Shown: positions 23,450 to 31,444 of the stretch, piece by piece | How the letters are laid out: every line of letters starts with the position of its first letter | How positions within the stretch are numbered: the first letter of the stretch is position 1 | Source: Candidatus Woesearchaeota archaeon | GTDB lineage: Archaea; Nanobdellota; Nanobdellia; Woesearchaeales; BM511 | NCBI GenBank assembly: GCA_018221175.1 | Contig: JAAOYE010000077.1 | Span: 1-34,623, forward strand | Length of the DNA stretch: 34,623 bases | Direction of reading: 5' to 3' | Position numbers and translations under genes: made by a program | The notes under the pieces: model-generated | What the model saw: the letters and a program-made list of their open reading frames with translations, nothing else | What the model was told of the DNA's origin: nothing | The model's database searches: none

Positions 23450-23476
23450 GCCCTAATTCTTAAAAAAAAGAGGGGA
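23436..23476 (+). promoter_or_regulatory. Hairpin that can hide the ATPase ribosome-binding site
   Basis: CCCTCTTT (23436-23443) is perfectly complementary to AAAGAGGG (23467-23474), with a 23-nt loop. The 3' arm contains GAGGGGA, the ribosome-binding site for the ATPase TTG start at 23485, 8 nt away. The 5' arm is inside the final codons of the 40-residue ORF, so a ribosome ending at 23449 would open the hairpin. Confidence 0.6.
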
Positions 23477-23484
23477 ACAATAAG

Positions 23485-26235
23485 TTGACATACTACAACA
23501 AGCACATCAACGAAATCTTTACAGAACTCTCCACATCAGAACACGGCCTAGGAAAAAGAGAGGCAAACAGGCGTCTAAAATCAAACGGGCCAAATGAGAT
23601 AGCAAAAAAAAAGCAGTTTGACATTCTAAAAAGCATATTCTCCCAGTTCACAGACCTTCTCATAGTAATTTTGCTTATAGCTGCGATTATTTCCTTGCTT
23701 CTTGGAGAAAGAACAGACGCGATTGTCATAATCATAATTGTAGCCATCAATTCTCTTATCGGATTTTTGCAGGAGTTTAAAGCCTCAAAATCAATAGAAG
23801 CCCTCCAAAAGCTGGTAACTCCGACTGCCAGGATAATCCGGGATGGAAAAGAAATAGAAGTGTCTGCAAAAGATGTTGTAACAGGAGACATAGTAATTCT
23901 TGAAGAAGGAGACAAGATACCAGCAGACGCAAGAATAATACAGGAAAACGAGCTTAGAACAGATGAATCATCACTTACAGGAGAAAGCATCCCCCAAAGA
24001 AAACAGGCAAACATAATCTCAAAACAAGACATAGTTTGCGCAGACCAAAAAAACATGGTGTTTATGGGTACAAACATAACACATGGCAACGGTCATGCAA
24101 TAGTTACAGCAACAGGAAAAGAAACAGAGTTTGGAAAAATCGCTAGTTTGACAAAGGAAATACAAGAGGAAAAAAGCCCGCTTCAAAAAGAAGTAGCATA
24201 TATCGGCAAATTCACAGCAAAAGCAACAGCAATAATCGGGTTTTTAGTCATTTTAACAGGGCTTTTCATTGGCGAAGGATTTTTTAAAATGTTCTTTTTC
24301 GCTGTAAGCCTTGCAATAGCAGTTGTACCAGAAGGCCTCCCAACAACCTTGACGATATCGCTTGCTATAGGGGTTCAGCGGATGGCAAAGAAAAATGCAA
24401 TTATACGAAAGCTTCAGTCTGTAGAAACTCTTGGCTCTACAACCGTGATTTGCTCTGACAAGACAGGAACACTCACAAAAAACGAGATGACAGTTGTAAA
24501 GATTTTCGCAAACAACAAATTCATCAGGGTCTCAGGAGTAGGATACGAGCCAAAAGGAGATTTTTTTGATGAGAACAAGAAAATTGAAAGCATAAAAAAT
24601 TATGAGGCTCTTTTTAAAACAGCAGTCCTATGCAACAACGCAGCACTATCAGAGCCTGAAGGAAACAGGACGACATGGGGAATTATAGGGGACCCAACAG
24701 AAGCAGCTCTTCTTGTGGCAGCAAAAAAAGCAGGCTTTGATAAAAATGAAATGATGGATGATTACAAAAGACTACATGAAATGCCTTTTGATTCTGAAAA
24801 GAAATGGATGATTACAATAAATGAGTACAAAGGAAAAAACCATGCTTATTTGAAAGGAGCTCCTGGGGAAGTTATGGATTTGTGCGATAAAATAATGATT
24901 AATGGAAAGCTTCACAGGCTGACAAAAAGACTTAGAGAAGAAATAATCGAACTTGAGACCTCGATGGGTTCTGAGGCGCTTCGAGTGCTAGGCTTTGCAT
25001 ACAGAGAAGTTGATGATGACTTTTCGCATAGGAATGTGGAAAAAGAATTCGTGTTTTTGGGAATGATGGGAATGATGGACCCACCCAGACCAGATGTGAA
25101 GGAAGCTGTCAAGCAGTGCATGGATGCAGGAATAAGGATTAATATAATCACTGGAGACTTTGGTGAGACAGCTAGGGCAATAGCAAAGCAGGTTGGGATA
25201 GCTGATGACAATACACAGGTAATAACTGGTGAAGAGCTTGAAAAGATTGATGAGACCAGACTTACTGAGATACTAAAAAATGAGGTGATATTTGCAAGAG
25301 TTTCACCAGAGCACAAGCTGAGAATTGTGACTGTTTTGCAGGAGATGGGAGAAGTAGTAGCAGTAACAGGAGACGGTGTAAACGATGCGCCATCGCTTAA
25401 AAAAGCAGATATCGGAGTTGCCATGGGCATTTCAGGCACAGATGTATCTAGAGAGTCAAGCGACATGATTTTATCAGATGATAGTTTTACAACAATAATT
25501 TCTGCAGTTGAGCATGGCAGAAGAATCTATGACAATCTGAAAAAATTAATATTTTATATTTTTACAGGGATTACTGGCGAGCTTTTCACAGTGCTTTTCG
25601 CACTTATTTTTGGGTTCATGTTCAAACTGCCTTTGCCAATACTAGCAATACAAATACTGCTAATTGACTTAGGCGCAGAAATACTGCCTTCTTTAGCACT
25701 GGCTTTGGAGCCAGAAGAAAAAGGGATAATGCAAAGGCAGCCAAGGCAAAAAAAATACAGGATAATCAACAAAGGGATGCTCACACGCCTTGTTGTTCTA
25801 GGATGGATAATTTCAATTGGAGCAATATTCTTGTTTGTAAAAACCTTGATTTTAGGCGGGTGGGTGCCAGGACAAATTGTTGACACACACTCAGCGCTTT
25901 ATGCAAAGGCTACAACAATGGTGTTTGCAACTATTATAATATTTCAGATGTTTAACGCATTTAACTCAAAAACACAAAAAGAAAGCCTGTTTAAGACAAA
26001 CATATTAAAAAATCCATATTTGATTTTTTCTGTGATTTTATCCACACTAATGATATTTTCCTTCACCTATTTTTCATTCTTTAACACAGCACTTCACACA
26101 ACAAGACTAACACTTCTTGAATGGGGCCAAATTATTCTCATCTCTTCATCAATACTAATCTTTGAAGAAATACGAAAATTCTTTTTGAGAAATAAACCAG
26201 TAGCTCCCTTAAACAAGCCTTTTATAAATAAATAA
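23485..26235 (+). CDS. P-type cation-transporting ATPase, P2 class
   Basis: This 916-residue pump has an actuator domain with LTGES (about residue 165), the M4 motif AVVPEGLPTTLTISLA, the phosphorylation site CSDKTGTLTKNEMT (Asp near 325), the nucleotide-binding loop LKGAPGEV, the hinge TGDGVNDAPSLKKADIGVAMG, and M6 IDLGAEILPSLALALEPEE. The M4 PEGLP and M6 acidic residues indicate the P2 group that moves Ca2+, Na+/K+ or H+. IDLG in M6 is closer to Na,K-type sequences than to the NLVTDG of Ca pumps, so the ion is uncertain. The start is TTG at 23485: a stop lies upstream in frame and no ATG precedes the conserved N-terminus. Confidence 0.93.
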   Translation: MTYYNKHINEIFTELSTSEHGLGKREANRRLKSNGPNEIAKKKQFDILKSIFSQFTDLLIVILLIAAIISLLLGERTDAIVIIIIVAINSLIGFLQEFKASKSIEALQKLVTPTARIIRDGKEIEVSAKDVVTGDIVILEEGDKIPADARIIQENELRTDESSLTGESIPQRKQANIISKQDIVCADQKNMVFMGTNITHGNGHAIVTATGKETEFGKIASLTKEIQEEKSPLQKEVAYIGKFTAKATAIIGFLVILTGLFIGEGFFKMFFFAVSLAIAVVPEGLPTTLTISLAIGVQRMAKKNAIIRKLQSVETLGSTTVICSDKTGTLTKNEMTVVKIFANNKFIRVSGVGYEPKGDFFDENKKIESIKNYEALFKTAVLCNNAALSEPEGNRTTWGIIGDPTEAALLVAAKKAGFDKNEMMDDYKRLHEMPFDSEKKWMITINEYKGKNHAYLKGAPGEVMDLCDKIMINGKLHRLTKRLREEIIELETSMGSEALRVLGFAYREVDDDFSHRNVEKEFVFLGMMGMMDPPRPDVKEAVKQCMDAGIRINIITGDFGETARAIAKQVGIADDNTQVITGEELEKIDETRLTEILKNEVIFARVSPEHKLRIVTVLQEMGEVVAVTGDGVNDAPSLKKADIGVAMGISGTDVSRESSDMILSDDSFTTIISAVEHGRRIYDNLKKLIFYIFTGITGELFTVLFALIFGFMFKLPLPILAIQILLIDLGAEILPSLALALEPEEKGIMQRQPRQKKYRIINKGMLTRLVVLGWIISIGAIFLFVKTLILGGWVPGQIVDTHSALYAKATTMVFATIIIFQMFNAFNSKTQKESLFKTNILKNPYLIFSVILSTLMIFSFTYFSFFNTALHTTRLTLLEWGQIILISSSILIFEEIRKFFLRNKPVAPLNKPFINK

Positions 26236-26251
26236 TAATTTCTCAGAGTTT

Positions 26252-27925
26252 ATGCCAAAAAAAGAATATTACAAAGAGATAATATCAATATTAAAAGAGA
26301 AGAAACTCTCAAAAGAAGAGATAGCAAAACTAAAAATAAAGCTGTGCAAAAAGCACAAATGCAGAAAAATCCCAACAGACATCCAGGTTCTTCTAAATGC
26401 GAGCGTGGAGGATTTGAAAAAACTAAAGCTTGTAACAAAGCCAACAAGAACTATTTCTGGTGTGGCAGTCGTAGCTATAATGTCACAGCCTTTTGAATGT
26501 CCTCACGGCAAATGCATGATGTGCCCATCAAACGTAACTTTAGGGATTCCTCAAAGCTACACAGGAAATGAGCCTGCAACCATGAGGGGGCTTAGAAATA
26601 AATTTGATTCTTACCTGCAGGTATTTAACAGGCTTGAGCAATATGTTGCACTTGGCCAAAACTTTGAAAAAGTCGAGCTAATAATTATGGGCGGGACCTT
26701 TCTTTCATTTTTAGATAAATACAAGCAGGATTTTATCAAATACGCGTTTAAGGCGCTAAATGACTTTTCAGACATGTTTTTTGATAATGGCAGATTTAAT
26801 GTCATTAGGTTTAGAGAGTTTTTTGAGCTTCCAGGAGACATACAGGACGAGAAAAGAGGAGACAGGATTAGAAAGAAGATTAAGGATATGAAAGGAAAAT
26901 GCGAGTTATTTGCTGAGCAGATAAAAAACGACAAGAAATCCAAAGTAAAATGTGTTGGCCTTACAATAGAGACACGTCCAGACTTTGGATATTTAAAACA
27001 TGGAAATGAGATGCTTTCTTTGGGCGCAACAAGGGTAGAGATTGGAGTTCAAAGCGTCTATGACGACGTCCTTGAAAAGATTTGTAGGGGCCACACAGTT
27101 TCCGATTCTAAAAAATCGATTAAAGAGCTGAAGGATTTAGGATTCAAGCTCAATTTTCATTATATGCCAGGACTTCCAGGAGTGGACGAGAAAAAGGATT
27201 TAGAGGGAATGAAAAAACTGTTTTTAGACCTTGACTTTAGACCTGACATGCTAAAAATATATCCAGCAATGGTAATGCCAAAAACAAAGCTTTACGATGA
27301 GTGGAAAGCTGGAAAGTTTAGGCCAATAACAACAAAAAAAGCAATGAAGCTGATTAAAGAATTCAAAAAACACATTCCGTCATATGTGCGTGTAATGAGG
27401 GTGCAAAGAGATATTCCAACAAAAGTTATAGCAGCTGGTGTTGACAAGACAAATCTTAGGCAGTTAATTGAGGAGGAGGGTCATGAGTGCAATTGTATAA
27501 GATGTAGGGAGGTAGGGCATATTTATGCAAAAAAAGGCAAAAAGCCAAAAGAAGTAGAGATAAGAGTGCATGAATATGATGCGTCGGATGGAAAAGAGTT
27601 TTTCATATCTGCAGAGGACTTCAAGCAAAACATATTGGTTGGCTTTGCACGCTTAAGATTTCCAGCGCAATGCCTTAGAAAAGAGATAACTAAAGACAGT
27701 GCGCTTGTAAGAGAGGTTCATGTCTATGGAACAGCCACAAGTATTGGTGAAGAAGGGAAGGTGCAGCACAAAGGATGGGGAAGAAAGCTGCTCAAAAAAG
27801 CTGAAGATGTTGCAAAAAAACACAAAAAGAAAAAAGTGATAGTGATTTCAGGCGTTGGGGTTCGCGAGTACTACAAAAAGTTTGGATATAAACTAGAAGG
27901 ACCTTACATGACAAAAAAGATTTAA
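26252..27925 (+). CDS. elp3: Elp3, tRNA U34 carboxymethylating radical SAM/GNAT enzyme
   Basis: Elp3 uses a radical SAM centre and an acetyl-CoA-binding domain to place the carboxymethyl group at wobble U34 of tRNA. The 557-residue protein has the cluster motif CPHGKCMMCP (C83, C88, C91), then QSYTGNEPATMRG, IIMGGTFLSFLDKY, TIETRPDFG, RVEIGVQSVYDDVL, FHYMPGLPGVD. The zinc-type CNCIRCREVGH segment and the C-terminal GNAT domain follow (RKLLKKAEDVAKKH, VISGVGVREYYKKFGYKLEGPYM). All key residues are present, and no other Elongator subunits are nearby, as usual in Archaea. TTTTATAAATA at 26219-26229, in the end of the ATPase gene, suggests a leaderless start. Confidence 0.95.
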   Translation: MPKKEYYKEIISILKEKKLSKEEIAKLKIKLCKKHKCRKIPTDIQVLLNASVEDLKKLKLVTKPTRTISGVAVVAIMSQPFECPHGKCMMCPSNVTLGIPQSYTGNEPATMRGLRNKFDSYLQVFNRLEQYVALGQNFEKVELIIMGGTFLSFLDKYKQDFIKYAFKALNDFSDMFFDNGRFNVIRFREFFELPGDIQDEKRGDRIRKKIKDMKGKCELFAEQIKNDKKSKVKCVGLTIETRPDFGYLKHGNEMLSLGATRVEIGVQSVYDDVLEKICRGHTVSDSKKSIKELKDLGFKLNFHYMPGLPGVDEKKDLEGMKKLFLDLDFRPDMLKIYPAMVMPKTKLYDEWKAGKFRPITTKKAMKLIKEFKKHIPSYVRVMRVQRDIPTKVIAAGVDKTNLRQLIEEEGHECNCIRCREVGHIYAKKGKKPKEVEIRVHEYDASDGKEFFISAEDFKQNILVGFARLRFPAQCLRKEITKDSALVREVHVYGTATSIGEEGKVQHKGWGRKLLKKAEDVAKKHKKKKVIVISGVGVREYYKKFGYKLEGPYMTKKI

Positions 27926-27950
27926 TAATAGCTGTTTTTTCTAAGGATTT

Positions 27951-28898
27951 ATGCCAAAAGAAATACCAAAGTCCGAACATATAGAAATAAAACCAGGGTT
28001 TGAGAAAAGATATAGGGCTTTATGTTCTGATTATGACGAGTTTATGAAATACTCGCTTTCATTTCTTAGACGTTCAATTAGAGTTAACACTCTAAAAGCT
28101 GAAGTTTCTGATGTGAAAAAAAGGCTTGAGAAAAAAGGATGGATATTAACTAGTATTCCATGGTGCAAAGAAGGCTTTTGGCTAGATCATGTTGAAGGCA
28201 GGCGAGATATCGGAAACACAGAAGAGCACATGCTAGGTTACATCTATGTTCAGGGGGCAGCATCAATGCTCCCGCCACTGGTGCTTGAACCAAAACCAGG
28301 AGAAAGAACACTTGACATGTGCGCAAGTCCTGGCTCAAAATCATCTCAGATGGCTGCCATGATGAAAGATACAGGAGTGCTTGTATGCAATGACTACAAA
28401 GGGATGAGGGCAAGACCTCTGGGGATTAATCTTCAGAGGATGGGAAGTACAAACACAATAGTTTCGTTGATGGAAGGACAAAGGATAAAAGATATGGAGT
28501 TTGACAAAATACTTGTTGACGCACCTTGCAGCGGGACTGGAACCATTCGAAAGAGCTTAAAGACGCTTAGAATGTACAATGAAAACATGGTAAAAAGGCT
28601 GTCTGCAACGCAAAGACAGCTGATTGACAGAGCATTTAATCTTCTAAAACCAGGCGGTGTAATGGTGTATTCGACATGCACGCTTGAACCGCATGAAAAC
28701 GAAGCAGTTGTTAGCTGCTTGCTTGATAAGTATCCAAATGCAAAAGTGATGCCAATAAAAATATCCATTGAAAGAAGAGATCCAATTTTGGAGTTTGAAG
28801 GTGACAAATACAACCCACAAGTAAAGGATGCTCTAAGAATCTGGCCACAAGACAACGACACAGAAGGATTCTTTGTTTGTAAGATTAAGAAGGATTAA
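27951..28898 (+). CDS. NOL1/NOP2/Sun family RNA m5C methyltransferase
   Basis: This 315-residue protein probably methylates cytosine C5 in tRNA or rRNA. Residues 35-100 are the N-terminal RNA-binding part (RSIRVNTLKAEVSDVKKRLEK). The catalytic domain has LDMCASPGSKSSQMA (SAM-binding), VCNDYK, VDAPCSGTGTIRKS (release Cys at 193) and MVYSTCTLEPHENE (nucleophile Cys at 243). Both cysteines are intact. It lacks a PUA domain. ATTTAATAATA at about 27919-27929 lies 25-30 nt before the ATG. The 3' end overlaps the convergent small gene by 4 nt. The substrate cannot be decided from sequence. Confidence 0.93.
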   Translation: MPKEIPKSEHIEIKPGFEKRYRALCSDYDEFMKYSLSFLRRSIRVNTLKAEVSDVKKRLEKKGWILTSIPWCKEGFWLDHVEGRRDIGNTEEHMLGYIYVQGAASMLPPLVLEPKPGERTLDMCASPGSKSSQMAAMMKDTGVLVCNDYKGMRARPLGINLQRMGSTNTIVSLMEGQRIKDMEFDKILVDAPCSGTGTIRKSLKTLRMYNENMVKRLSATQRQLIDRAFNLLKPGGVMVYSTCTLEPHENEAVVSCLLDKYPNAKVMPIKISIERRDPILEFEGDKYNPQVKDALRIWPQDNDTEGFFVCKIKKD

Positions 28899-29215
28899 TC
28901 CACTGCTATGTCTTTATTTTTAGGTTTATACCAAGCAGCATATGCAGTGGTATCTCCATATAAAACTTGAAATAAAATTAGATTTGGATGCCTTTTTTCA
29001 TGTTCCTCTAATTCTTTTTTATCTTCAACATCTTCAACATAGAAAGTTGTATGATTATTGTATCCACTCTCCATTATTATGCTTGGCCACTTATTAAAAT
29101 CTGAGCGTAACAAACTTTCTTCTAAACTCATTTCACATTCATCTGTAAAATGAAATACTGCTCTTCTTAAGTCACCATTGCTCGAAGCAATATATACTAC
29201 AGAATCCAAATCCAC
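28895..29215 (-). CDS. Unknown acidic protein of about 106 residues
   Basis: I do not recognise this protein. It reads as alternating strands and helices: DLDSVVYIASSNGDLRRAVFHFTDE, SLEESLLRSDFNKWPSIIMESG, TTFYVEDVEDKKELEEHEKRHPNLILFQVLYG and TAYAAWYKPK. The pattern could be a small alpha/beta domain. The start is uncertain. GGAGG lies 4 nt before a GTG at 29213-29215, which I prefer; a GTG at 29230 in the same frame would add five residues. TATA-like sequence is at about 29257-29267. It converges with the methyltransferase gene, overlapping by 4 nt. Confidence 0.55.
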   Translation of the reverse strand: MDLDSVVYIASSNGDLRRAVFHFTDECEMSLEESLLRSDFNKWPSIIMESGYNNHTTFYVEDVEDKKELEEHEKRHPNLILFQVLYGDTTAYAAWYKPKNKDIAVD

Positions 29216-29358
29216 TTGGCCTCCTTCCACTTTTCATCTCCAAAGCTCTTAAACCATATTTATTGGTAAAACAACTATATTAATGTTGTGAATTCTTTGA
29301 GCTAGGTCAACAAACAACTTTAAAAGACATTGAGATTATTAAAAAAGCTGTTAAATAG

Positions 29359-29574
29359 CTACGCTATAACTCCAACTTTAAACTTCTTGTTTTTCTTTGC
29401 AGGCAAAATCTCATATTTTTTTATTCCCTGCTTTTTTGCCCAACCTTCTGCAGCTTCTTTTGTCTTGAAAGTTTTGGGCCCTTTTTTCTTGCCGTCGTCA
29501 CCTTTAAAGAAGTTAATATGCTTTTGGCTGGTTGAAAGCCCGTATCTTCTTTTTGTTCTAGTGTAAATCTTCAT
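29359..29574 (-). CDS. Small basic protein of unknown function
   Basis: This 71-residue protein is strongly basic. It contains MKIYTRTKRRYGLSTSQKHINFFK, then KGPKTFKTKEAAEGWAKKQGIKKYEILPAKKNKKFKVGV. The TFKTKEAAEGWAKKQG-x-K-YEI string looks like a small strand-helix-strand module that other short archaeal proteins carry. Basic charge suggests binding to nucleic acid or ribosomes, but I do not know its role. TATA-like TTTAATAATG at about 29598-29608 is 25-30 nt before the ATG, consistent with a leaderless message. Confidence 0.65.
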   Translation of the reverse strand: MKIYTRTKRRYGLSTSQKHINFFKGDDGKKKGPKTFKTKEAAEGWAKKQGIKKYEILPAKKNKKFKVGVIA

Positions 29575-29697
29575 AATACATAGAGGAGAAAATAGTTCAT
29601 TATTAAAGGTTTTGGAAATTTTCTAAGAAAATTTACAAAGCCTTGACAAATTCTTTGTCTTTGGTTGCGATTATAAAAAAATAAGAAAAAGTCCTGT

Positions 29698-29946
29698 TTA
29701 GTGGACCTTAGCATCAATTTTTTGAGGCGTTGAAGTTGTGAGTTCAGGCGCAACTTTTATTTCTGGCTCTTCTTTTAGCTTGTACACCCCTCTTTGTCTG
29801 TCTTTTAGCTCTGCTTGCTTGGAATCATTCCAGTTTTCAATAATAGAATAATATCCAACTACACGGCTCATACCATAAACATTTGCAGAAAAACAATTTG
29901 TGCATCTGGCTTTTTCGTGGCTTTTTTCGCTTGTCTTTTTTGTCAT
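29698..29946 (-). CDS. Stand-alone NrdD-like C-terminal (glycyl radical) domain
   Basis: This 82-residue protein resembles only the end of anaerobic ribonucleotide reductase NrdD. CTNC at residues 15-18 looks like the first half of the NrdD zinc knuckle. SRVVGYYSIIENWNDSKQAELKDRQRG (residues 27-53) matches the glycyl-radical loop pattern RVxGYxxxxxxWNxGKxAExxxR, with G31 as the candidate radical glycine. The second CxxC of the knuckle is missing. No catalytic NrdD or activase gene is in the window. It could be a split NrdD part, a spare radical subunit like YfiD, or an unrelated use of the fold. TATA-like TTATAAAAAG at about 29963-29973 lies upstream. Confidence 0.65.
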   Translation of the reverse strand: MTKKTSEKSHEKARCTNCFSANVYGMSRVVGYYSIIENWNDSKQAELKDRQRGVYKLKEEPEIKVAPELTTSTPQKIDAKVH

Positions 29947-30003
29947 AGGGATACCTCTCTCTTTTTATAATCATCTCTTCAATTACTCTCTAGAACCACC
30001 AAA

Positions 30004-30023
30004 AACCACAAGATGTTGTGGTT
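30004..30023. repeat. Perfect 8-bp inverted repeat upstream of the NrdD-like gene
   Basis: AACCACAA (30004-30011), spacer GATG, TTGTGGTT (30016-30023). The centre lies about 67 nt upstream of the minus-strand start at 29946 and upstream of its TATA-like box. No T tract follows, so it is more likely an operator than a terminator. Confidence 0.5.
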
Positions 30024-30131
30024 GGACCCATGTTCTTATAACAAATTTAGTAGAACTACTCCTTTATATATTTTTTGTTGAAGCAGTATATAACTTTAAG
30101 GATATATTTTGAAAAAGAATGATTAAAACTT

Positions 30132-31016
30132 CTATTTTCCACTTTGCATGATAAGAAGGTCTTCTGTTGTGAGCTTTTTGCCTTTTTTTATCTTTTCTTC
30201 GACTTCTTCTGTTTTTTCTTTAAGGCTTTTCTTGACTTTCTTCTCTTTTTTCTCCTTGACTTTTTTCTCAAACTTTTTAAGATCTGACCTGATTTTGGCC
30301 ATTTCGTCAAGCTTTTCCTTTAATTTATTATTAATTTTTGTGTATTCATCCTTTTCCTTTATGAATACGTTAAGCAAATTCTTTTCTTCTTTTTTTAGAT
30401 CGTCAATCTTTTTTGAAACTTTTATCATATCTTCATGCAAATTTTGGCTTTCATCTGCGTCTTTTTGAACAGACTTATGAACAATGTTTGCCTCTTTACG
30501 AAGAGTTCTTACATCTCTTTGAGTTTCTCTTAGCTTTTCAAACACGTCTCCAGTGTCTTTTACGTTGCCAAGCTTCTTTTTTAAGGTGTTGATTTCTTTC
30601 ATGAGCTTTTGCTCTTTTTCAAAACCCATGCCTTCAGTCTCTATTTTGTACTCTATGTCCTCAATTTCCTTTTTGAGTCGCTTAGGGGACTCTCTTCTAT
30701 CTCCTTTTTTTAAAATCGCGTCCTTTTTAGCCTGAAGCTCTTTTAGAAATGCTACTTTGCCTTTTATTTTGGAATTTAGAATCTGCCTTTTTTCTTTGCC
30801 GTCTTTTACAGACCTAGTTTTTTCATCTCTTTGCTTTTTTAGCTGCTTTACTTTTGAGATGAGGTCAACTATCTCTTTGCCTGCTTCCTTTTTCTTTGTA
30901 AAAGTAACTTCCTTTTTAGAATTAGATTTGTTCATCTCCTCTTTTAAAGGAGTTGTTTCTTCTGTTAGTCTATCTAAAGCGTCTATTAGCTTCTTTTTTT
31001 CCAAGTCATTTGGCAT
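30132..31016 (-). CDS. Long coiled-coil protein, archaeal COG1340-like
   Basis: This 294-residue protein is almost entirely coiled coil: long heptad stretches rich in Lys and Glu (IVDLISKVKQLKKQRDEKT, IEYKIETEGMGFEKEQKLMKEINTLKKKLG, NNKLKEKLDEMAKIRSDLKKFEKKVK). The segment IEYKIETEGMGFEKEQKLMKEI is typical of the conserved archaeal coiled-coil family I recall as COG1340, where a short break separates the arms. It ends KKGKKLTTEDLLIMQSGK. The function of the family is unknown. I chose the ATG at 31016; a TTG at 31028 is in frame. A TTTTAATC box at about 31041-31049 fits a leaderless start. Confidence 0.78.
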   Translation of the reverse strand: MPNDLEKKKLIDALDRLTEETTPLKEEMNKSNSKKEVTFTKKKEAGKEIVDLISKVKQLKKQRDEKTRSVKDGKEKRQILNSKIKGKVAFLKELQAKKDAILKKGDRRESPKRLKKEIEDIEYKIETEGMGFEKEQKLMKEINTLKKKLGNVKDTGDVFEKLRETQRDVRTLRKEANIVHKSVQKDADESQNLHEDMIKVSKKIDDLKKEEKNLLNVFIKEKDEYTKINNKLKEKLDEMAKIRSDLKKFEKKVKEKKEKKVKKSLKEKTEEVEEKIKKGKKLTTEDLLIMQSGK

Positions 31017-31091
31017 CGTTGTTCTCAACCTGCTATTAGTAAGAGATTAAAACCAAAAAATAACAAAAAATGGTTTATTTTTAAGGATGGC

Positions 31092-31415
31092 TTATCCAAA
31101 CAGTGCGCCTAGGCCTGCTGCAGCCTCTTCTTCCTTTTTCTCTTCTTTTACTTCTTCCTTTTTAGCTTCTGCTTTTGCTGGAGCTTCTCCTTGGGCTGCC
31201 TCAGCGCTTGCTGCGACTGGTGCTGCTGATGGAGCTGCAACTGCTGCTTTTTCAATAGCTTCGTCGATATTCACGTCGTCTAGTGCTGCAACTAGTGCTT
31301 TTATTCTTGCTGCGTCTGTTTTGACGCCTGCAGCTTCAAGCACTTTTTTCACGTGCGCTTCATCAACTTTTTTGCCAGCTTTGTGCAAAAGCATTGCTGC
31401 GTATACATATTCCAT
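31092..31415 (-). CDS. rpl12: Ribosomal protein P1/L12
   Basis: This is the acidic stalk protein that recruits translation GTPases. It has 107 residues: MEYVYAAMLLHKAGKKVDEAHVKKVLEAAGVKTDAARIKALVAALDDVNIDEAIEKA is the N-terminal dimer and L10-binding part. An Ala-rich hinge follows, then a charged run and the conserved end GLGALFG, which contacts elongation factors. GGAGGA 9-10 nt before the ATG at 31413-31415 decides the start; earlier in-frame ATGs at 31433 and 31439 would add a non-conserved leader. It is last in the L1-L10-L12 unit. Confidence 0.95.
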   Translation of the reverse strand: MEYVYAAMLLHKAGKKVDEAHVKKVLEAAGVKTDAARIKALVAALDDVNIDEAIEKAAVAAPSAAPVAASAEAAQGEAPAKAEAKKEEVKEEKKEEEAAAGLGALFG

Positions 31416-31444
31416 TTTTTTGGGTTCCTCCATAATCATTCAAA

